Positions 33,331 through 44,452 of a stretch of 64,000 nt of DNA are shown piece after piece. The position numbers and the translations under genes are program-made. This stretch comes from Camillea tinctor (Eukaryota > Ascomycota > Sordariomycetes > Xylariales > Xylariaceae): the NCBI GenBank assembly GCA_022578605.1, contig MU394073.1, forward strand, positions 186,001 to 250,000, given 5' to 3'. The notes under the pieces were generated by a model. It did not search any database and was not told the DNA's origin. It saw nothing but the letters and a program-made list of their open reading frames with translations. The number at the start of each line of letters is the position of its first letter. Positions within the stretch are counted from its first letter, which is position 1.

Positions 33331-34779
33331 GATGATGGCCCAACTCGGTGAGATATTACAAGAAAGAGAAAAGAAAAGAGGAAGAAGAAGAAAACAAAGA
33401 AGTTTTTAGTATGGATGTTGGTGGAAGTATATGTATGGACTTTAGTTTATAGTTGTAGACAACGGTCGCAAAAGCTGGTGCGTGTGTTGTATGTGTGACG
33501 GTTTTTTTTTTACGGTCAACCCGTGATAGGCGTTGGGAAAACGCGTCAAATCCACTTATCAAGGAAAGTAACTGATGGCGCCGATAACAACTCTATCCTG
33601 GGGATGGATGGGAGCAATTGACGGCGCGATCAGATGGTGATGGTTGGTGTTGACGTTGGGGTCAAGGAAGAAAAATAAAAAATGTAGAACCATCGAATGG
33701 AGTTGGAGATCAAATGTGTGATGATGAACAAGACAAGGGAAAAAAAAAAAAAAGTTGCCCAGGATCAAAAGATGGGAAGGGAAAGCCTGTGCTCAATAGC
33801 CGTAGGTAATTAAGTAGGTAGGTTATGGGTATTATTACTTGTAGCTCTGCAAGAAAAGCACGTGACTTAATCGAGATGGCGTTTTCCTTCTCTCTTTTTT
33901 TTTCTATTGAGGTAAATAAATAGGTAAGGTCTTGGGTCTTGGGTCTTGGAGTTGGTTATTGCCGTGGCGGGTCTCACACAGTCCCAGTCATCCCCGTTAA
34001 CCCAGTCATCCCCGTTAACCCAGTCCAGTCCAGTCCAATCTTGGTTTATAGTAGTGATAGGTTACTAAGATTAGGTAGGTAGACAGGTAGACAGGTAGAC
34101 AGCCAGATAGGCAGACAACTAGGTAGAGTACACACACAATACAGCAACGTACCTATGTAGGTAAGGGTAATAAGGCAAGGCAGGTAACGCCAACACACCC
34201 GCCACTCCTTCCTCCCCCCTACAATCCCTTAGAATACCTTGTCCATCCACTGCCATTCATAGGTAGGGAAGGAACAAAAAAAAAGAATACATCATCCCAG
34301 GTTTATCACCAGTGATGGTCTCCTTAGGTAACCAACCACCTACCTAGTAATCCGGACCCCCTTCCTTGCCCTTCCCTTCCCTTCCTTTCCCCTTCCCCTC
34401 CTTTTCACACACAACCCACATCCACAGACACACATCCGCACACACACACCATCTTCTGCCCTCACTCACTCTCTCACTCTCTCTCTCTCTGCCTGCCTGC
34501 CTGCCTGTCTGTCTCTCTTCACACAAGCCACCATTATATTCACACAACCTGCATTTTGCACTTTGATCATCATCTTACCTCCTTGTCCATCTCAGCTCAA
34601 ACCCTAAACTGTCAAAATCATCATGATGCAAAATTCGATTTGTCATTTTCAATTCCTTGTCTTGGCCCCCCTATGTTACCTTCTATCGCCTTGCTATATA
34701 TGTTACAGTAAGTTGTTTTCATACAGAAAATGGAACGAGTCACACCTAGTTTGAGCCCAATAGAAGTCCATCACCGGCT
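33331..34779. other. intergenic rich in simple repeats
   Basis: 1.45 kb. It contains an 18-bp unit (CCCAGTCATCCCCGTTAA) twice at 33983-34018 followed by CAGTC repeats, a GGTAGACA tandem run at about 34076-34102, many TAGGTA words, and CT-rich/CTGC runs at 34455-34520. No gene seen. The BRR2 3' UTR lies at the right end. Confidence 0.6.
33983..34018. repeat. 18-bp tandem repeat, two copies
   Basis: CCCAGTCATCCCCGTTAA occurs twice in direct succession and is followed by several CCAGT units. Confidence 0.85.
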
Positions 34780-37700
34780 TTACTCCTCATCTTCTTCTTC
34801 ATCCTCCTCCTCCTCATCATCATCATCATCCACATCCATACTCTCTGCTACATTGACTGAAAACGTCGGCTCTTGGTCAACACCCACATAGCTATCGCTC
34901 ATCAGGAAAAGCTTGAGATCATGTTTCCCAGCTGTCGGCACCGTGTACTCTAATCGGACCTTCAATTGCTTGCCAATGGTGACCCTCTTGATGGCGAGTA
35001 GTGTTTTGGTACTTTCCTCCCCTACAACCAGCCACCAATTTTCCATTTTCTTGACTGGGTAGAACGGAGCATGTACCGTGGTGTCGACCTCGCCATCTTC
35101 ATCATCGACCTCCCGCTCAATCTGGACATTCATGTATGCCGGCTCTCCGGCGTGGATGCTGTCTTCGTCGAGGAGCTCAAACTCAAGCGAAATATCCGGG
35201 TACTTGTTATTTGTAAACCCAGCTGCTTGCGCCAATTGAGACTGTGACAGCCCAAGGCGTTTCACAAGAGTAGAATAGTTAGTGTTCTCCTCGGGGTTCA
35301 TTGCTTCCATGAAGTCGAAAATATCATTGATTCTGTAGTTCTTGATGTTAGCTTCAAATTCCCCAACATCGTTGGATGATAACACATACTCGAATTCATT
35401 CGCCACCTTCACAACCTCGGGTGTGAAGTGAGGAATCTGCTTGAGGGGGCTATCACGGTCCCACATGGCTTGGACGACCATCTGCGACATTTCCATGGCG
35501 TTCATAGCGTTGAGGTGACCATCCGAAGAGAGCACATCAACAGTTGCGCTCAGCAAACTCAGAACCTTGGATACAATAATTTCCTGGTCTTTGGCCAAAT
35601 CGATGGGCAATTGCATTCTAGAGAAATGTGCCTGCAAAAGCACGAAAGCCTTGAAGTGCGGGGAATCGTAGGCAGGCTCTGACATCTTGACCGGCACTCT
35701 GTCGTAAATACGTCGTAGGATGTTGTCCTCGTGGCGCCGGATCTGAATTGACTCAAACTCTGTTGCCGACGTAACAATTTCAAGGATTCCCTTCAATTTA
35801 GTCTTGGCACTCAGGGATAGGAGGAATGTCTGCATCGTGATATAGGAGATGTTGTAGTAGGCAGCAATCATCGCTGCATTCTGAGGAGCGACTGAGCCAT
35901 CGTCTTCATCGAAATCAATAATCTTCGATTCCGTCAGCTCCTTTAGAGTAGTCTCAACAAGGTCGGAGAGATAGCTGCTCAGGCCATCGTGGGTTGGACT
36001 TGTGAGACTGTAGTAGCTTGGATTTGCCAGCAGCCGGCGATAGAAATACGTGAATGTTGTCCAGTTGATAGCGTCCTCGGCTGACTCGATCATCTTCGTG
36101 CTCACTTCAGTGACAAAGGCATCGTGGACGTAGTTGTGCAAATGGGACTCGACCGGAAGCGCCTCGTTCAAGAATTTCTTGAAATATTCTCTTCTAACAG
36201 AAGGCACCATGAGAACCCCACGACTACGGCCCTCCCCGGATGGCCGCAAGGCTTTACCAAACATTTGTAGCACTTCACTAAGTTGGTAGTCGACATACCG
36301 GTGTTCACGTCCCTCGAAGTACTGGGTGCCCATTACAATTACTAAGTGAGCAGTACAGTCAAGCTCCCAGCAGACATCGCGAGATGCCACGAGAACCTGG
36401 ATGGCACCTTGTTTGTAAAGATGTAAAACAATACGCTTGTCGCTTTGACTAAGAGCCTCATGGTAGTAGCCTACACCATGAGAAAGGGCTTCGGCTAAAG
36501 CCTCTTCATGTACCCGCTCCAAGATAGGGCGTAATTGGTCGACATCTACATGTAGAAATCTATCCTCATCATCGTCTGCTAAGCAGGTTGCGAGAATGTC
36601 ACGTGCACTAGATCTAGTCTGTTTTCTGTTGGGGACGAAAACTAGAGCAGGCTGGTCGGGAGACAACTCTGTAATGGCGAGGTAGGTTGGCTTGGCCATG
36701 GCAAGCATAAGAGAGGGGAAGTGAGGGTTGGAGAAAGATTGGATTCGAAGCTCCAATGGGACCGGCCGGACGTGTGGGCTGAAGTTGTAGATATCCTTCT
36801 TCTTGGCGTCTATCCATTCTCCAATATCTCGTGCATTGGCAAGCGAAACACTTAGCCCAACGATTCTCATAGATAGCTCTGCAGTGGTACGGATATAGTG
36901 CATGCGGGACACAATGATCTCATAGATGTACCCCAACGGACCACCTAGCAAATGAAGCTCATCGGCGATGAATAACTCGACAGTGAGGATGTTCTTGCGC
37001 CTCTGCCATTGTCGTGAAAGAACATCCCATTGGGTCGGTGTAGCTAGAATGAGATCACCCTTCTCTAGTAGCTTCAAATCGGTCGCTGTGTCACCAGTAA
37101 GCTTAACAATCTCCTTACCGCCACGAAGATGAGACAATCGCTTCTGCCAGTCTTGGTGTCTGATGTCTACAAGCTCTTGCGACGGCGCAATGTAGACAGC
37201 ACGACCAATTTCTGGCTTCGACCAATAACGTAAAAGGGCGAACTCAGCACAGACTGTTTTACCACTACCAGTCGGGGCTCCAATCAAGACATTATCGTCT
37301 GTAGAATACAGGGAATTAAATGTTTGGGTTTGGATCTTGTTGAAGTAACTCCAATCTTGGTATAGATTAGCATAGTCTTTGGCTTTGAGCGCAGCAACCG
37401 GGAGGGGTTGAAGGTCTAGGAGCTGCGTATGAGGTGGGAATTTCTCAGGGAGAATAAGCTTCTGGAATGACACAGGGAGCCGTGTCTCTGAGTGCATCCA
37501 TCGATCCGAGATGACGGAAATGAAGTAGTTCGGGGGCATGGGTTCCGTGATTGGCACAGTAAAGTCTACCAGATGCTCGTTGGACTCGGATACAGCATAG
37601 TCCTTGCGTAGGAGGAATTGGTCTTGGAATAGGACATCCTCGCCGTCACAGTCCTCAACCATAATCCAGAAGTTTTCGGCAGTTCCATGAACTTCATCAT

Positions 37701-40700
37701 CCCACTCGAAATTAGGAGTGATTGTCAGCTCAACTCGAAGCATAGATCGTGTCATAGGCTGTGCCTGGGCTTGTATCTCGACACGAGGAAACTTTGCTAC
37801 CAAGTCGCAGACAGTCCGGCCAGCTTTAGGTAGTCCGAGCAGCTCTCCCATACGCGGAGGGTCTAGATCAAAGTAACTGCTCCAAGGGACATCTATTCTT
37901 TCGGCCTTCGCTACGATATCCCTAGGGCAACGAGGGAACTGTCGGAGAGGAGTCATCGTAGGCCACATTCGCTTCTCTGCCATCTTGCACAAGTCTAATG
38001 CCGTCTTGCAAACATTAGACCATCCTTTCTGGAGCGTGATTTCAAATATGGCACGAAGAATACGACCAGCGGATTGCGTGACATAAACCATATCGGCCAT
38101 CAGAGCTAGACCGTCAAGCTTGAGACGGGAAATGTATGCCTGCAACAAGACATTGATTTTGGCATGCGGTTCCTCGATGCTTTCTTTAACCGGGATCGGT
38201 ACACGGCCCAAAAGCTTTGCCAGCTCTAGCTTCTCATCTTGTCGAACTGGGATATACTTAAACTCGGCACTGAGAGCGAAGACTCGGAAGAGCTCAATAG
38301 TGGTGATGGATGGCTGAATCAGCTTGTTGTAGGTATCCATCGACCCATACGTTATGTAGTAGTGGGACGCTATTCTTCCCAGTTCGGTAGCTTTGAGCTT
38401 TCCGGTCTTCTCGTCATAAGTTATGAGGTTAGACTTCTTCAGCACAGTTGCTGCAGAATGTATCAAGTCGACCCGCTTCTGCTCGAGGGCATCGTCATCT
38501 TCATAGTCGGTACCAACGCTATACAGACCGGGCGATCGTAACATTCGGACGAAGAGATAAGTGTAACCCAGCCACTCAACACCTTCGTCCCGACTACGAA
38601 CATTACCGAGGACAATTTCTGCGTTGAGATTATCCACTAGTTTGCTGGCAAATTGACTTTCGATAGGTAACTGCTGGTTGAGCAGGGACAGATAATACTG
38701 TATCTCGTTTTGTGATGTGATGATGATGCCCTCACCGTACGTGTCGTACTGAGGACGTCCGGCACGACCTAACATCTGCAAAACATCTTGAGGGCTCAAC
38801 TCTACCCAACTACCCTTTTCAGGGGAATAGACCTGGGTTCCCTTGATGATTACGGTGTGTGCTGGTAGATTGACACCCCACGCAAGGGTAGCAGTACACA
38901 CGAGAACTTGAATGAGACCAGCAGCAAACAAGCCCTCGACCTCGTCACGATCTACTCGGTTCATACCTGCATGATGAATTCCAAAACCATACGGCAAGAG
39001 ATCTTTCAAGTCTGCATCAGAGATATCGTTGACGATTTCGTTCAGGGCTTCCCTGGAGCCAGAATCATGTTTTAAAATCTGATTGATAGTCTCCATCTCA
39101 AGCGCCTTGTCTCTGATGTATCTTGCGGTCTTCGCCGTCTCCTTACGAGAATGTACAAAGATAAGCATCTGGTTGCGATGTGTCCCAACATGTTCAAGAA
39201 CCTTGTTGTAAGTAATGTCGTTCATCGTCTTGAGCTGCTTGATGGCTTTCTTATCAGTAACTCCAATGAACTCCTGTCTCAGGGGGCAAGGACGGAAAGA
39301 CCCATCGAAGTGAAATAGGCCTTTCACAGGATCCACACGTAGGAAACTAGCAACATCTCTGTAATTGGGCAAAGTAGCTGACAAGCCAATAAGCCGGACG
39401 GGATCGCCAGTCTGCTCCGTCTTCCGTATTGTCCTGCTAACAATACTCTCGATAACCGGACCACGGTCATCATGAAGCAGGTGGATTTCATCTATAATGA
39501 CAAGCCGCACGAGGTTGGTATACGTTAGATCAGTGGCTTTTCTCGTTATAACATCCCATTTTTCAGGGGTCGTAACGATTATCTGGGTCTCAGCGATCTG
39601 TTGCTTAGTCAATTGGCGATCACCAGTCAATTCAGAGACAGTAATGCCGTATGGCTTAAGACGACCGCCGAAGTTGCCCACTTGTTCCTGTACCAAGGCC
39701 TTCAGGGGCGCGATATACACGATCTTGAATGCATCCAAGTCGATATCTCCAGTTTCAGGGTTCCTATGCTTTCCGAGTTCCCGCAAAATGGTAAGCATAG
39801 CTACGTTAGTTTTACCACTACCAGTGGGCGCACAAATCAGCATGTTACCATCGTCCTCGAAAGCCGTAGGGTAACACTTGGACTGAATCTTGTTCAAAGA
39901 CTTGGCGGAACTAAAAGGTATGCGCGCCCACTCAGGCATTTCGGTGATAGGGATGTTCACATCGTCGGGTTGATTGCGCTTCTTGGGAGCCGGAACATGA
40001 ATCTCTTCATAACCCTTGAATGTTCGTTTCGTGGAGCCTTCAGGCAGTCGAACCTTGGGATTCGTCATAAGATGGTTACCTTGGTCGAATACAAGATTCT
40101 CTAGGTTAATCAGCTTGCGAGGCTGGAGGCCCCCAACTAGCTGACCTTCTGCACGCTCAGGTTTGGGTTCTGAAATGAGAGAGGTCGGCATATCGATGTC
40201 CATCTTAATTTCCATCTTCTTAGCGCCGGCGCCGCTCTTCTTTCCGTGTAGTTCGTCGAGTATCCACCTTACACCCTCGGATGCCATCTCCCGCTCAATG
40301 ACTCCTTTCTCTTCCTCCCCGTCTGCCTTGGCTAGGCGTGTAAGCCAGACGACCTTTTCCCGATTCTCGATAAGCTTCTGGACAACTTCATGGTGCTCGT
40401 AGTCGAAAAGTTCCATCAAGTCATTTTCAATCTCTCGAAGTTGTTTCTCGTCCCCGCCTGGCTCGTCCGGTTCTCCAGAAAGGATGTGCAGTGCCTGCGC
40501 TGTCTTATCATGTTGTATATGAGCATCAGAGTATAGGTTGCCGATCTCTCTCTGTAACCAGTACGCATCGATCTCACGGGCAGGTATGTAGTTTTTTTCC
40601 GATGTTCCCTTCCGCTTACCGCTGGGGAGCCCAGAATCAATAACCATTGCGTCCTCGCCAGTCAAGCCTGCGTCAGCCTCGTTCCGATCGCCATCAGCAT

Positions 40701-41520
40701 CACCATCCGCCTCTTTCTCCTCGGCGCCAGCCGCTTCATCCTCATCATTATCGAAGACCGCTTCATCGTCGGAAGATTCGTCTCGAACTTCGTCCACCAT
40801 AGCCCCTTCCCCGTCCTCGTCGTCTTCGTCAAAAACTACGGCAACACCCTGGCGGTCGTCGAGCTCGGCATCATTCTCGTCCCCGCCAGCGCCCTCATCC
40901 ATTTCTTCATCATCTTGGGTATCATAATCCGTGATTTTCTTACCGAGGTTGACTAGCTCGTTAAACTGCTTCGGGTTCAGCGTAGCACCTAACAAATCGT
41001 CAACCTCCTTTTTCTTGTCGAAATCCTTCATGTCCTCATCCTTTAGATATTCGAGCACCGCGTCGGCCGCGCTTAGAACAATCTCGTGGGACACATCGCC
41101 GAGGTTATTCGCGACAATATGTAGTATAAGATCGAAGGTGGCTCGCGTGGCCGGTGTTCGCGGTCGATACCTGAGACCTTCGACTAGTAAATCGGTGGCG
41201 CCAAGAATGCCTGTTGCTCTCATCTGAGAGGGATCGCCTTTCCGCTTCCTCTGCTCACGAGCGAGAATATCTTGGCCCTCTTGCAAATTTCCCCTCTCAA
41301 CAGCTGGTAGTCCAGTAGCCTTCTTGGGCTTGGGAGCTTCGTCGCGGGCGACACGCGAACCCATATCGTTGATGCTCAGGCGGCCAGCCAGAGACTCGGG
41401 ATCGCCAGTAGCCTCGTCGGTTCGTCGCGTAACAAAACGACGGTCCGCCTGGAGAACCAGGTTGGACATGGCCGAGTACTTGTACTGCGAGACATCTCGA
41501 TAGTGGTCGGAGGACGACAT
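34780..41520 (-). CDS. BRR2: BRR2, U5 snRNP RNA helicase
   Basis: Single exon, 2246 residues from ATG 41520. Acidic N-terminal region with a PWI-like segment (about 250-330 is Asp/Glu-rich), then two Ski2-like helicase cassettes, each followed by a Sec63 domain. Cassette 1 has APTGSGKT near residue 560 and DEIH near 673. Cassette 2 has APTGSGKT near 1415 and DELH near 1518. Motifs such as VCTATLAWGVNLPAH and LQMLGRAGRPQYD confirm an active-looking first cassette; the second has CWELDCTAH and LQMFGKALRPS, the usual degenerate form. Brr2 unwinds U4/U6 to activate the spliceosome. The upstream in-frame Met at 41601 would add 27 hydrophobic residues and is unlikely. The C-terminus is an Asp/Glu tract. 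Absence of introns in a gene this long is noteworthy for this genome. Confidence 0.96.
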   Translation of the reverse strand: MSSSDHYRDVSQYKYSAMSNLVLQADRRFVTRRTDEATGDPESLAGRLSINDMGSRVARDEAPKPKKATGLPAVERGNLQEGQDILAREQRKRKGDPSQMRATGILGATDLLVEGLRYRPRTPATRATFDLILHIVANNLGDVSHEIVLSAADAVLEYLKDEDMKDFDKKKEVDDLLGATLNPKQFNELVNLGKKITDYDTQDDEEMDEGAGGDENDAELDDRQGVAVVFDEDDEDGEGAMVDEVRDESSDDEAVFDNDEDEAAGAEEKEADGDADGDRNEADAGLTGEDAMVIDSGLPSGKRKGTSEKNYIPAREIDAYWLQREIGNLYSDAHIQHDKTAQALHILSGEPDEPGGDEKQLREIENDLMELFDYEHHEVVQKLIENREKVVWLTRLAKADGEEEKGVIEREMASEGVRWILDELHGKKSGAGAKKMEIKMDIDMPTSLISEPKPERAEGQLVGGLQPRKLINLENLVFDQGNHLMTNPKVRLPEGSTKRTFKGYEEIHVPAPKKRNQPDDVNIPITEMPEWARIPFSSAKSLNKIQSKCYPTAFEDDGNMLICAPTGSGKTNVAMLTILRELGKHRNPETGDIDLDAFKIVYIAPLKALVQEQVGNFGGRLKPYGITVSELTGDRQLTKQQIAETQIIVTTPEKWDVITRKATDLTYTNLVRLVIIDEIHLLHDDRGPVIESIVSRTIRKTEQTGDPVRLIGLSATLPNYRDVASFLRVDPVKGLFHFDGSFRPCPLRQEFIGVTDKKAIKQLKTMNDITYNKVLEHVGTHRNQMLIFVHSRKETAKTARYIRDKALEMETINQILKHDSGSREALNEIVNDISDADLKDLLPYGFGIHHAGMNRVDRDEVEGLFAAGLIQVLVCTATLAWGVNLPAHTVIIKGTQVYSPEKGSWVELSPQDVLQMLGRAGRPQYDTYGEGIIITSQNEIQYYLSLLNQQLPIESQFASKLVDNLNAEIVLGNVRSRDEGVEWLGYTYLFVRMLRSPGLYSVGTDYEDDDALEQKRVDLIHSAATVLKKSNLITYDEKTGKLKATELGRIASHYYITYGSMDTYNKLIQPSITTIELFRVFALSAEFKYIPVRQDEKLELAKLLGRVPIPVKESIEEPHAKINVLLQAYISRLKLDGLALMADMVYVTQSAGRILRAIFEITLQKGWSNVCKTALDLCKMAEKRMWPTMTPLRQFPRCPRDIVAKAERIDVPWSSYFDLDPPRMGELLGLPKAGRTVCDLVAKFPRVEIQAQAQPMTRSMLRVELTITPNFEWDDEVHGTAENFWIMVEDCDGEDVLFQDQFLLRKDYAVSESNEHLVDFTVPITEPMPPNYFISVISDRWMHSETRLPVSFQKLILPEKFPPHTQLLDLQPLPVAALKAKDYANLYQDWSYFNKIQTQTFNSLYSTDDNVLIGAPTGSGKTVCAEFALLRYWSKPEIGRAVYIAPSQELVDIRHQDWQKRLSHLRGGKEIVKLTGDTATDLKLLEKGDLILATPTQWDVLSRQWQRRKNILTVELFIADELHLLGGPLGYIYEIIVSRMHYIRTTAELSMRIVGLSVSLANARDIGEWIDAKKKDIYNFSPHVRPVPLELRIQSFSNPHFPSLMLAMAKPTYLAITELSPDQPALVFVPNRKQTRSSARDILATCLADDDEDRFLHVDVDQLRPILERVHEEALAEALSHGVGYYHEALSQSDKRIVLHLYKQGAIQVLVASRDVCWELDCTAHLVIVMGTQYFEGREHRYVDYQLSEVLQMFGKALRPSGEGRSRGVLMVPSVRREYFKKFLNEALPVESHLHNYVHDAFVTEVSTKMIESAEDAINWTTFTYFYRRLLANPSYYSLTSPTHDGLSSYLSDLVETTLKELTESKIIDFDEDDGSVAPQNAAMIAAYYNISYITMQTFLLSLSAKTKLKGILEIVTSATEFESIQIRRHEDNILRRIYDRVPVKMSEPAYDSPHFKAFVLLQAHFSRMQLPIDLAKDQEIIVSKVLSLLSATVDVLSSDGHLNAMNAMEMSQMVVQAMWDRDSPLKQIPHFTPEVVKVANEFEYVLSSNDVGEFEANIKNYRINDIFDFMEAMNPEENTNYSTLVKRLGLSQSQLAQAAGFTNNKYPDISLEFELLDEDSIHAGEPAYMNVQIEREVDDEDGEVDTTVHAPFYPVKKMENWWLVVGEESTKTLLAIKRVTIGKQLKVRLEYTVPTAGKHDLKLFLMSDSYVGVDQEPTFSVNVAESMDVDDDDDEEEEDEEEDEE

Positions 41521-42226
41521 GTTGGACGATGGTTCGTTGAAAAGTATATAGGAAGCAGAGGTGGCGTAGAAGAGGGAAGAGGGCAAAGAGAGAGGGATCA
41601 AACGGCGAGTCCAATCGGATCGATCAAATGGACGTTGGTGCCGTTCTCGTCAGTGATTATAGCATTAGTGGAATTGGGCGCAGCGAGAGTTGAGTCGATA
41701 AAGGATAGGATAGGAAAGAAAAGAAAAGGAAAGTATATGAAGATTGATTTATCCTTAGATCCGTTCACCACAAGGCTGCGCTCTTCGGATGGTGGTGATT
41801 AAATTAAGTAAGAGTTGAAAGTTATAAGGAAAGGTTGTAGGTGTTAGGTTAGTTGTAATAGCAGTTGTTAGAAAAAATTCGGATGTTGATTGATCTCCAA
41901 GAGCTAACAGAGCTCAAGCCACGGTGGGTGGGTCACGGCAGATCAGTCACGGATGACGCTGATTGGTTCAGTACAGTTACTGTTTACTGCAAGTTCCCCC
42001 CAGACACCGACTTTATTATAAGAGGTACCTACCTTCTAATTGATTTGGGTTACTTATCTATTTACATGTCACATGCAATACCTTACTACTAGGTATCTAC
42101 CAGCGTAACACGAGGTTATGCTAAGTACATATGCAGATATCTAGGTTAGTTAAGTACTATTATAAGTCACTTTCAACTGCCTAAAAGAAACATTTTTACT
42201 ATTACTACTACTACTACTACTACTAT

Positions 42227-42273
<47 letters not shown>

Positions 42274-42299
42274 TTGCTACGACTACTACCACCACCATC
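41521..42299. promoter_or_regulatory. divergent promoter region, BRR2 / coiled-coil gene
   Basis: 779 bases between divergent starts. It contains ACCTAGG/TAGGTA-type words (42025-42145) and a trinucleotide repeat that reaches the right-hand ATG. No TATA box at a usual place. Confidence 0.5.
42198..42298. repeat. (ACT)n trinucleotide microsatellite abutting a start codon
   Basis: An almost unbroken ACT/CTA tract of about 75 bases, drifting to CTACGACTACTACCACCACC, ends directly at the ATG of the gene at 42300. It is probably in that gene's 5' UTR and length-variable. Confidence 0.9.
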
Positions 42300-44036
42300 A
42301 TGGATAAAACACAAGAGGAGGATCTATGCAAGCGAGCTCGTGAGGCCCTCGAGCACCGCATCAGACCTCAAGATGAGGTTATGGCAGTGAAGAAACTCAT
42401 GGCTCATCACCTCGCTCAGAGCTTAGGGATGGAGCAACTCAGCATTCCCCTATCCCTCGTCGACACAGACACCACGGTCAAACCGTCGGACAAATTGCTC
42501 GGCAGCCAGAGAGACTACATCGAGGCGGTCCAAAGGAACATCCGGGCTCGCGAGGAATTTGCCAAGCTTCAGTCAGAGCTCGCAGCCGCCATGCCAGCAG
42601 AGCCGGTTCCTTCTGAGGAAGATGATCCAGAGACCGAGCTTCTCGAGCTACAACTAGAGGTCAACAGGCTCGAGCAAGAGCGTGACCGGCTAAAAGTCAT
42701 CAACAAGCACCTAGATGTGCTTAGCGAACAACCAGCAGCATCTCCCGACTTTCTGAAGCCCGAAGTCATGTTTAAAGGATGTGAGCCGCTACCTGAGATG
42801 CCTAAGGAGCTGATGGACGGCTTTACGCGAGAAGGGGAAGGGGATGGCCGGGATCAGGAGGTGCAGGAGCTCCTGTCAAGACTGCAAAAGGCAGTTCTAC
42901 GCAACAAGCTGCTAGCTAAGCGCGAGAAGCAGAAGCTCGACGACTTGCAGGCGCGGCAGCCCATTGACCCCACTAGCCTACCGCCTGAGGCCCAACTGCA
43001 CGCTCTGAACGCCGTCAAGGACCACCTGATCAACTGGATAGAGAACATGCTCAGCAAGGCCGGCGACGGCGACGGGGAGGGCGATTCCGAGCTCGGCGGC
43101 GAATCGCCCAGCAAACCGCAGAAGAAGGGGTCGGCAGCGACCGGGGACCAGAAGGTCGACCACGCGGCCCAGATCGCCGAGATCCAGAAGGAGTATGAGC
43201 GACACGTGGAGCTGCGCCAACAGATCATGACGTCGCTTGCGCAGCTTAAAAAGCTCCAAGACGACCAGGCCCAGGACGACAAGACCAAGAATAAGAAACC
43301 GAAGCAAAATCCCGGACCGGAGGAAGCCTCAGCACCCGCCGCCGCCGTCAGCTCCAGGCCCGAACCGACGGCCTACCTCCTCACGCCGTACCTGGAGCGG
43401 CTCCAGGCCATCTCGCGCGAGCAGAAAGGCCTCATACAGGAGAAGTCGCACATCAACGCGGTACTCACGCGGCAGCACCAGGAGACGACCAAGATCCTGG
43501 ACCACCTCGCCGACGAGAGCCAGCTGCTCTCGCGGTACCCGGCGGCTGCCACCACCAAACCCACTGACAGCGGCAGCGGTAGCGGTAGCAGCCGGCGGGG
43601 CAAGTCGCGCATCAGCTTCGGCGAGGCCACGCGCGCCGCGTCCTCGGCGGCCGCCAACCGGCCCAACGTGACGGCCCTCGTGGAGCCGTGGCTCTTCGCC
43701 GCGGACTCGGCCAAGATCGCGACGCTAGAGGCCGTCGCCGAGAAGGTCGAGGAGGGCCAGATGGCCGTCGAGGAGGCGATGCGGTCGCTGAGCGAGGTGC
43801 GCAAGCTGCTCAACCGGGAGGACGAGGAGGAGAAAGAGCCCGGAGGAGCAGAGCAGGAAGGGTCTTCTTCTGCTCTCCCCGAGGACGACGACCTATGGCT
43901 GGCGGGAGATGATGGCGGGAAGGGGGTGCGGAAGAATACCGAGAAGAGGAAGAACACGAAGAAGAAGCCGGAGAAGGAGGAGGGGAAGAGTATATGGTCC
44001 AAGTTGGACGGGAACTTGGGCTTGATCAACGAATGA
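42300..44036 (+). CDS. conserved-looking coiled-coil protein, function unknown
   Basis: Single exon, 578 residues. Long charged heptad-like stretches occur at about 75-165 (RDYIEAVQRNIRAREEFAKLQSELA, LLELQLEVNRLEQERDRLKVINKHL), 200-235 (LLSRLQKAVLRNKLLAKREKQKLDDL) and 290-335. A Ser/Thr-rich disordered segment and a Lys/Glu-rich tail (EKRKNTKKKPEKEEGKSIWSKL) follow. No signal peptide or membrane segment. The architecture suits a structural or spindle/kinetochore-type protein, but I cannot name it. The 3' two thirds are much more GC-rich than the 5' third. Confidence 0.75.
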   Translation: MDKTQEEDLCKRAREALEHRIRPQDEVMAVKKLMAHHLAQSLGMEQLSIPLSLVDTDTTVKPSDKLLGSQRDYIEAVQRNIRAREEFAKLQSELAAAMPAEPVPSEEDDPETELLELQLEVNRLEQERDRLKVINKHLDVLSEQPAASPDFLKPEVMFKGCEPLPEMPKELMDGFTREGEGDGRDQEVQELLSRLQKAVLRNKLLAKREKQKLDDLQARQPIDPTSLPPEAQLHALNAVKDHLINWIENMLSKAGDGDGEGDSELGGESPSKPQKKGSAATGDQKVDHAAQIAEIQKEYERHVELRQQIMTSLAQLKKLQDDQAQDDKTKNKKPKQNPGPEEASAPAAAVSSRPEPTAYLLTPYLERLQAISREQKGLIQEKSHINAVLTRQHQETTKILDHLADESQLLSRYPAAATTKPTDSGSGSGSSRRGKSRISFGEATRAASSAAANRPNVTALVEPWLFAADSAKIATLEAVAEKVEEGQMAVEEAMRSLSEVRKLLNREDEEEKEPGGAEQEGSSSALPEDDDLWLAGDDGGKGVRKNTEKRKNTKKKPEKEEGKSIWSKLDGNLGLINE

Positions 44037-44452
44037 TGTCACAAGAGCGTGATACCGTTCTCGCATTGATAGCAATAGCATGTTATATACTGTATGCCCT
44101 CCCTTAATCATTATTAAAATCAAAAAGGGGTGTGAGTAGCAGAATATTAATAGGTGGTCAACTGAATTATCATCTGTTGTTTTTATTTATTTATAAATAA
44201 TACGATCACACTAGCTAGCCACAATTCTGACATATACCGTAGGTGTGTGGGGGATGGTGTAGAGTCTATGTGTAAATGATCAAAACCATCGTTTTTTCTA
44301 TTTTTTTTTCACCAATCCAACGCCGATAATTCGTGGTAATAGTAATTGAACGCCACTTTCATGCCATCTCTTGCGCTGTGATCTTTACCCCTTCCTCCTT
44401 CAGGATGACTAGTTAGGTTATTTCCCTTGCCTCCCTACTTATGATTCATCTC
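44037..44452. other. convergent 3' ends, AT-rich
   Basis: 416 bases between two convergent stops, AT-rich with A/T runs suited to polyadenylation. No gene seen. Confidence 0.5.

Noticed and set aside
41521..41601. 27-residue N-terminal extension of BRR2
   Set aside because: Hydrophobic, signal-like and unlike Brr2 starts; MSSSDHYRDVSQYKYSAMSN fits the family start.
42173..42361. Antisense frame with a poly-valine run
   Set aside because: Translation of the ACT microsatellite, not a gene.
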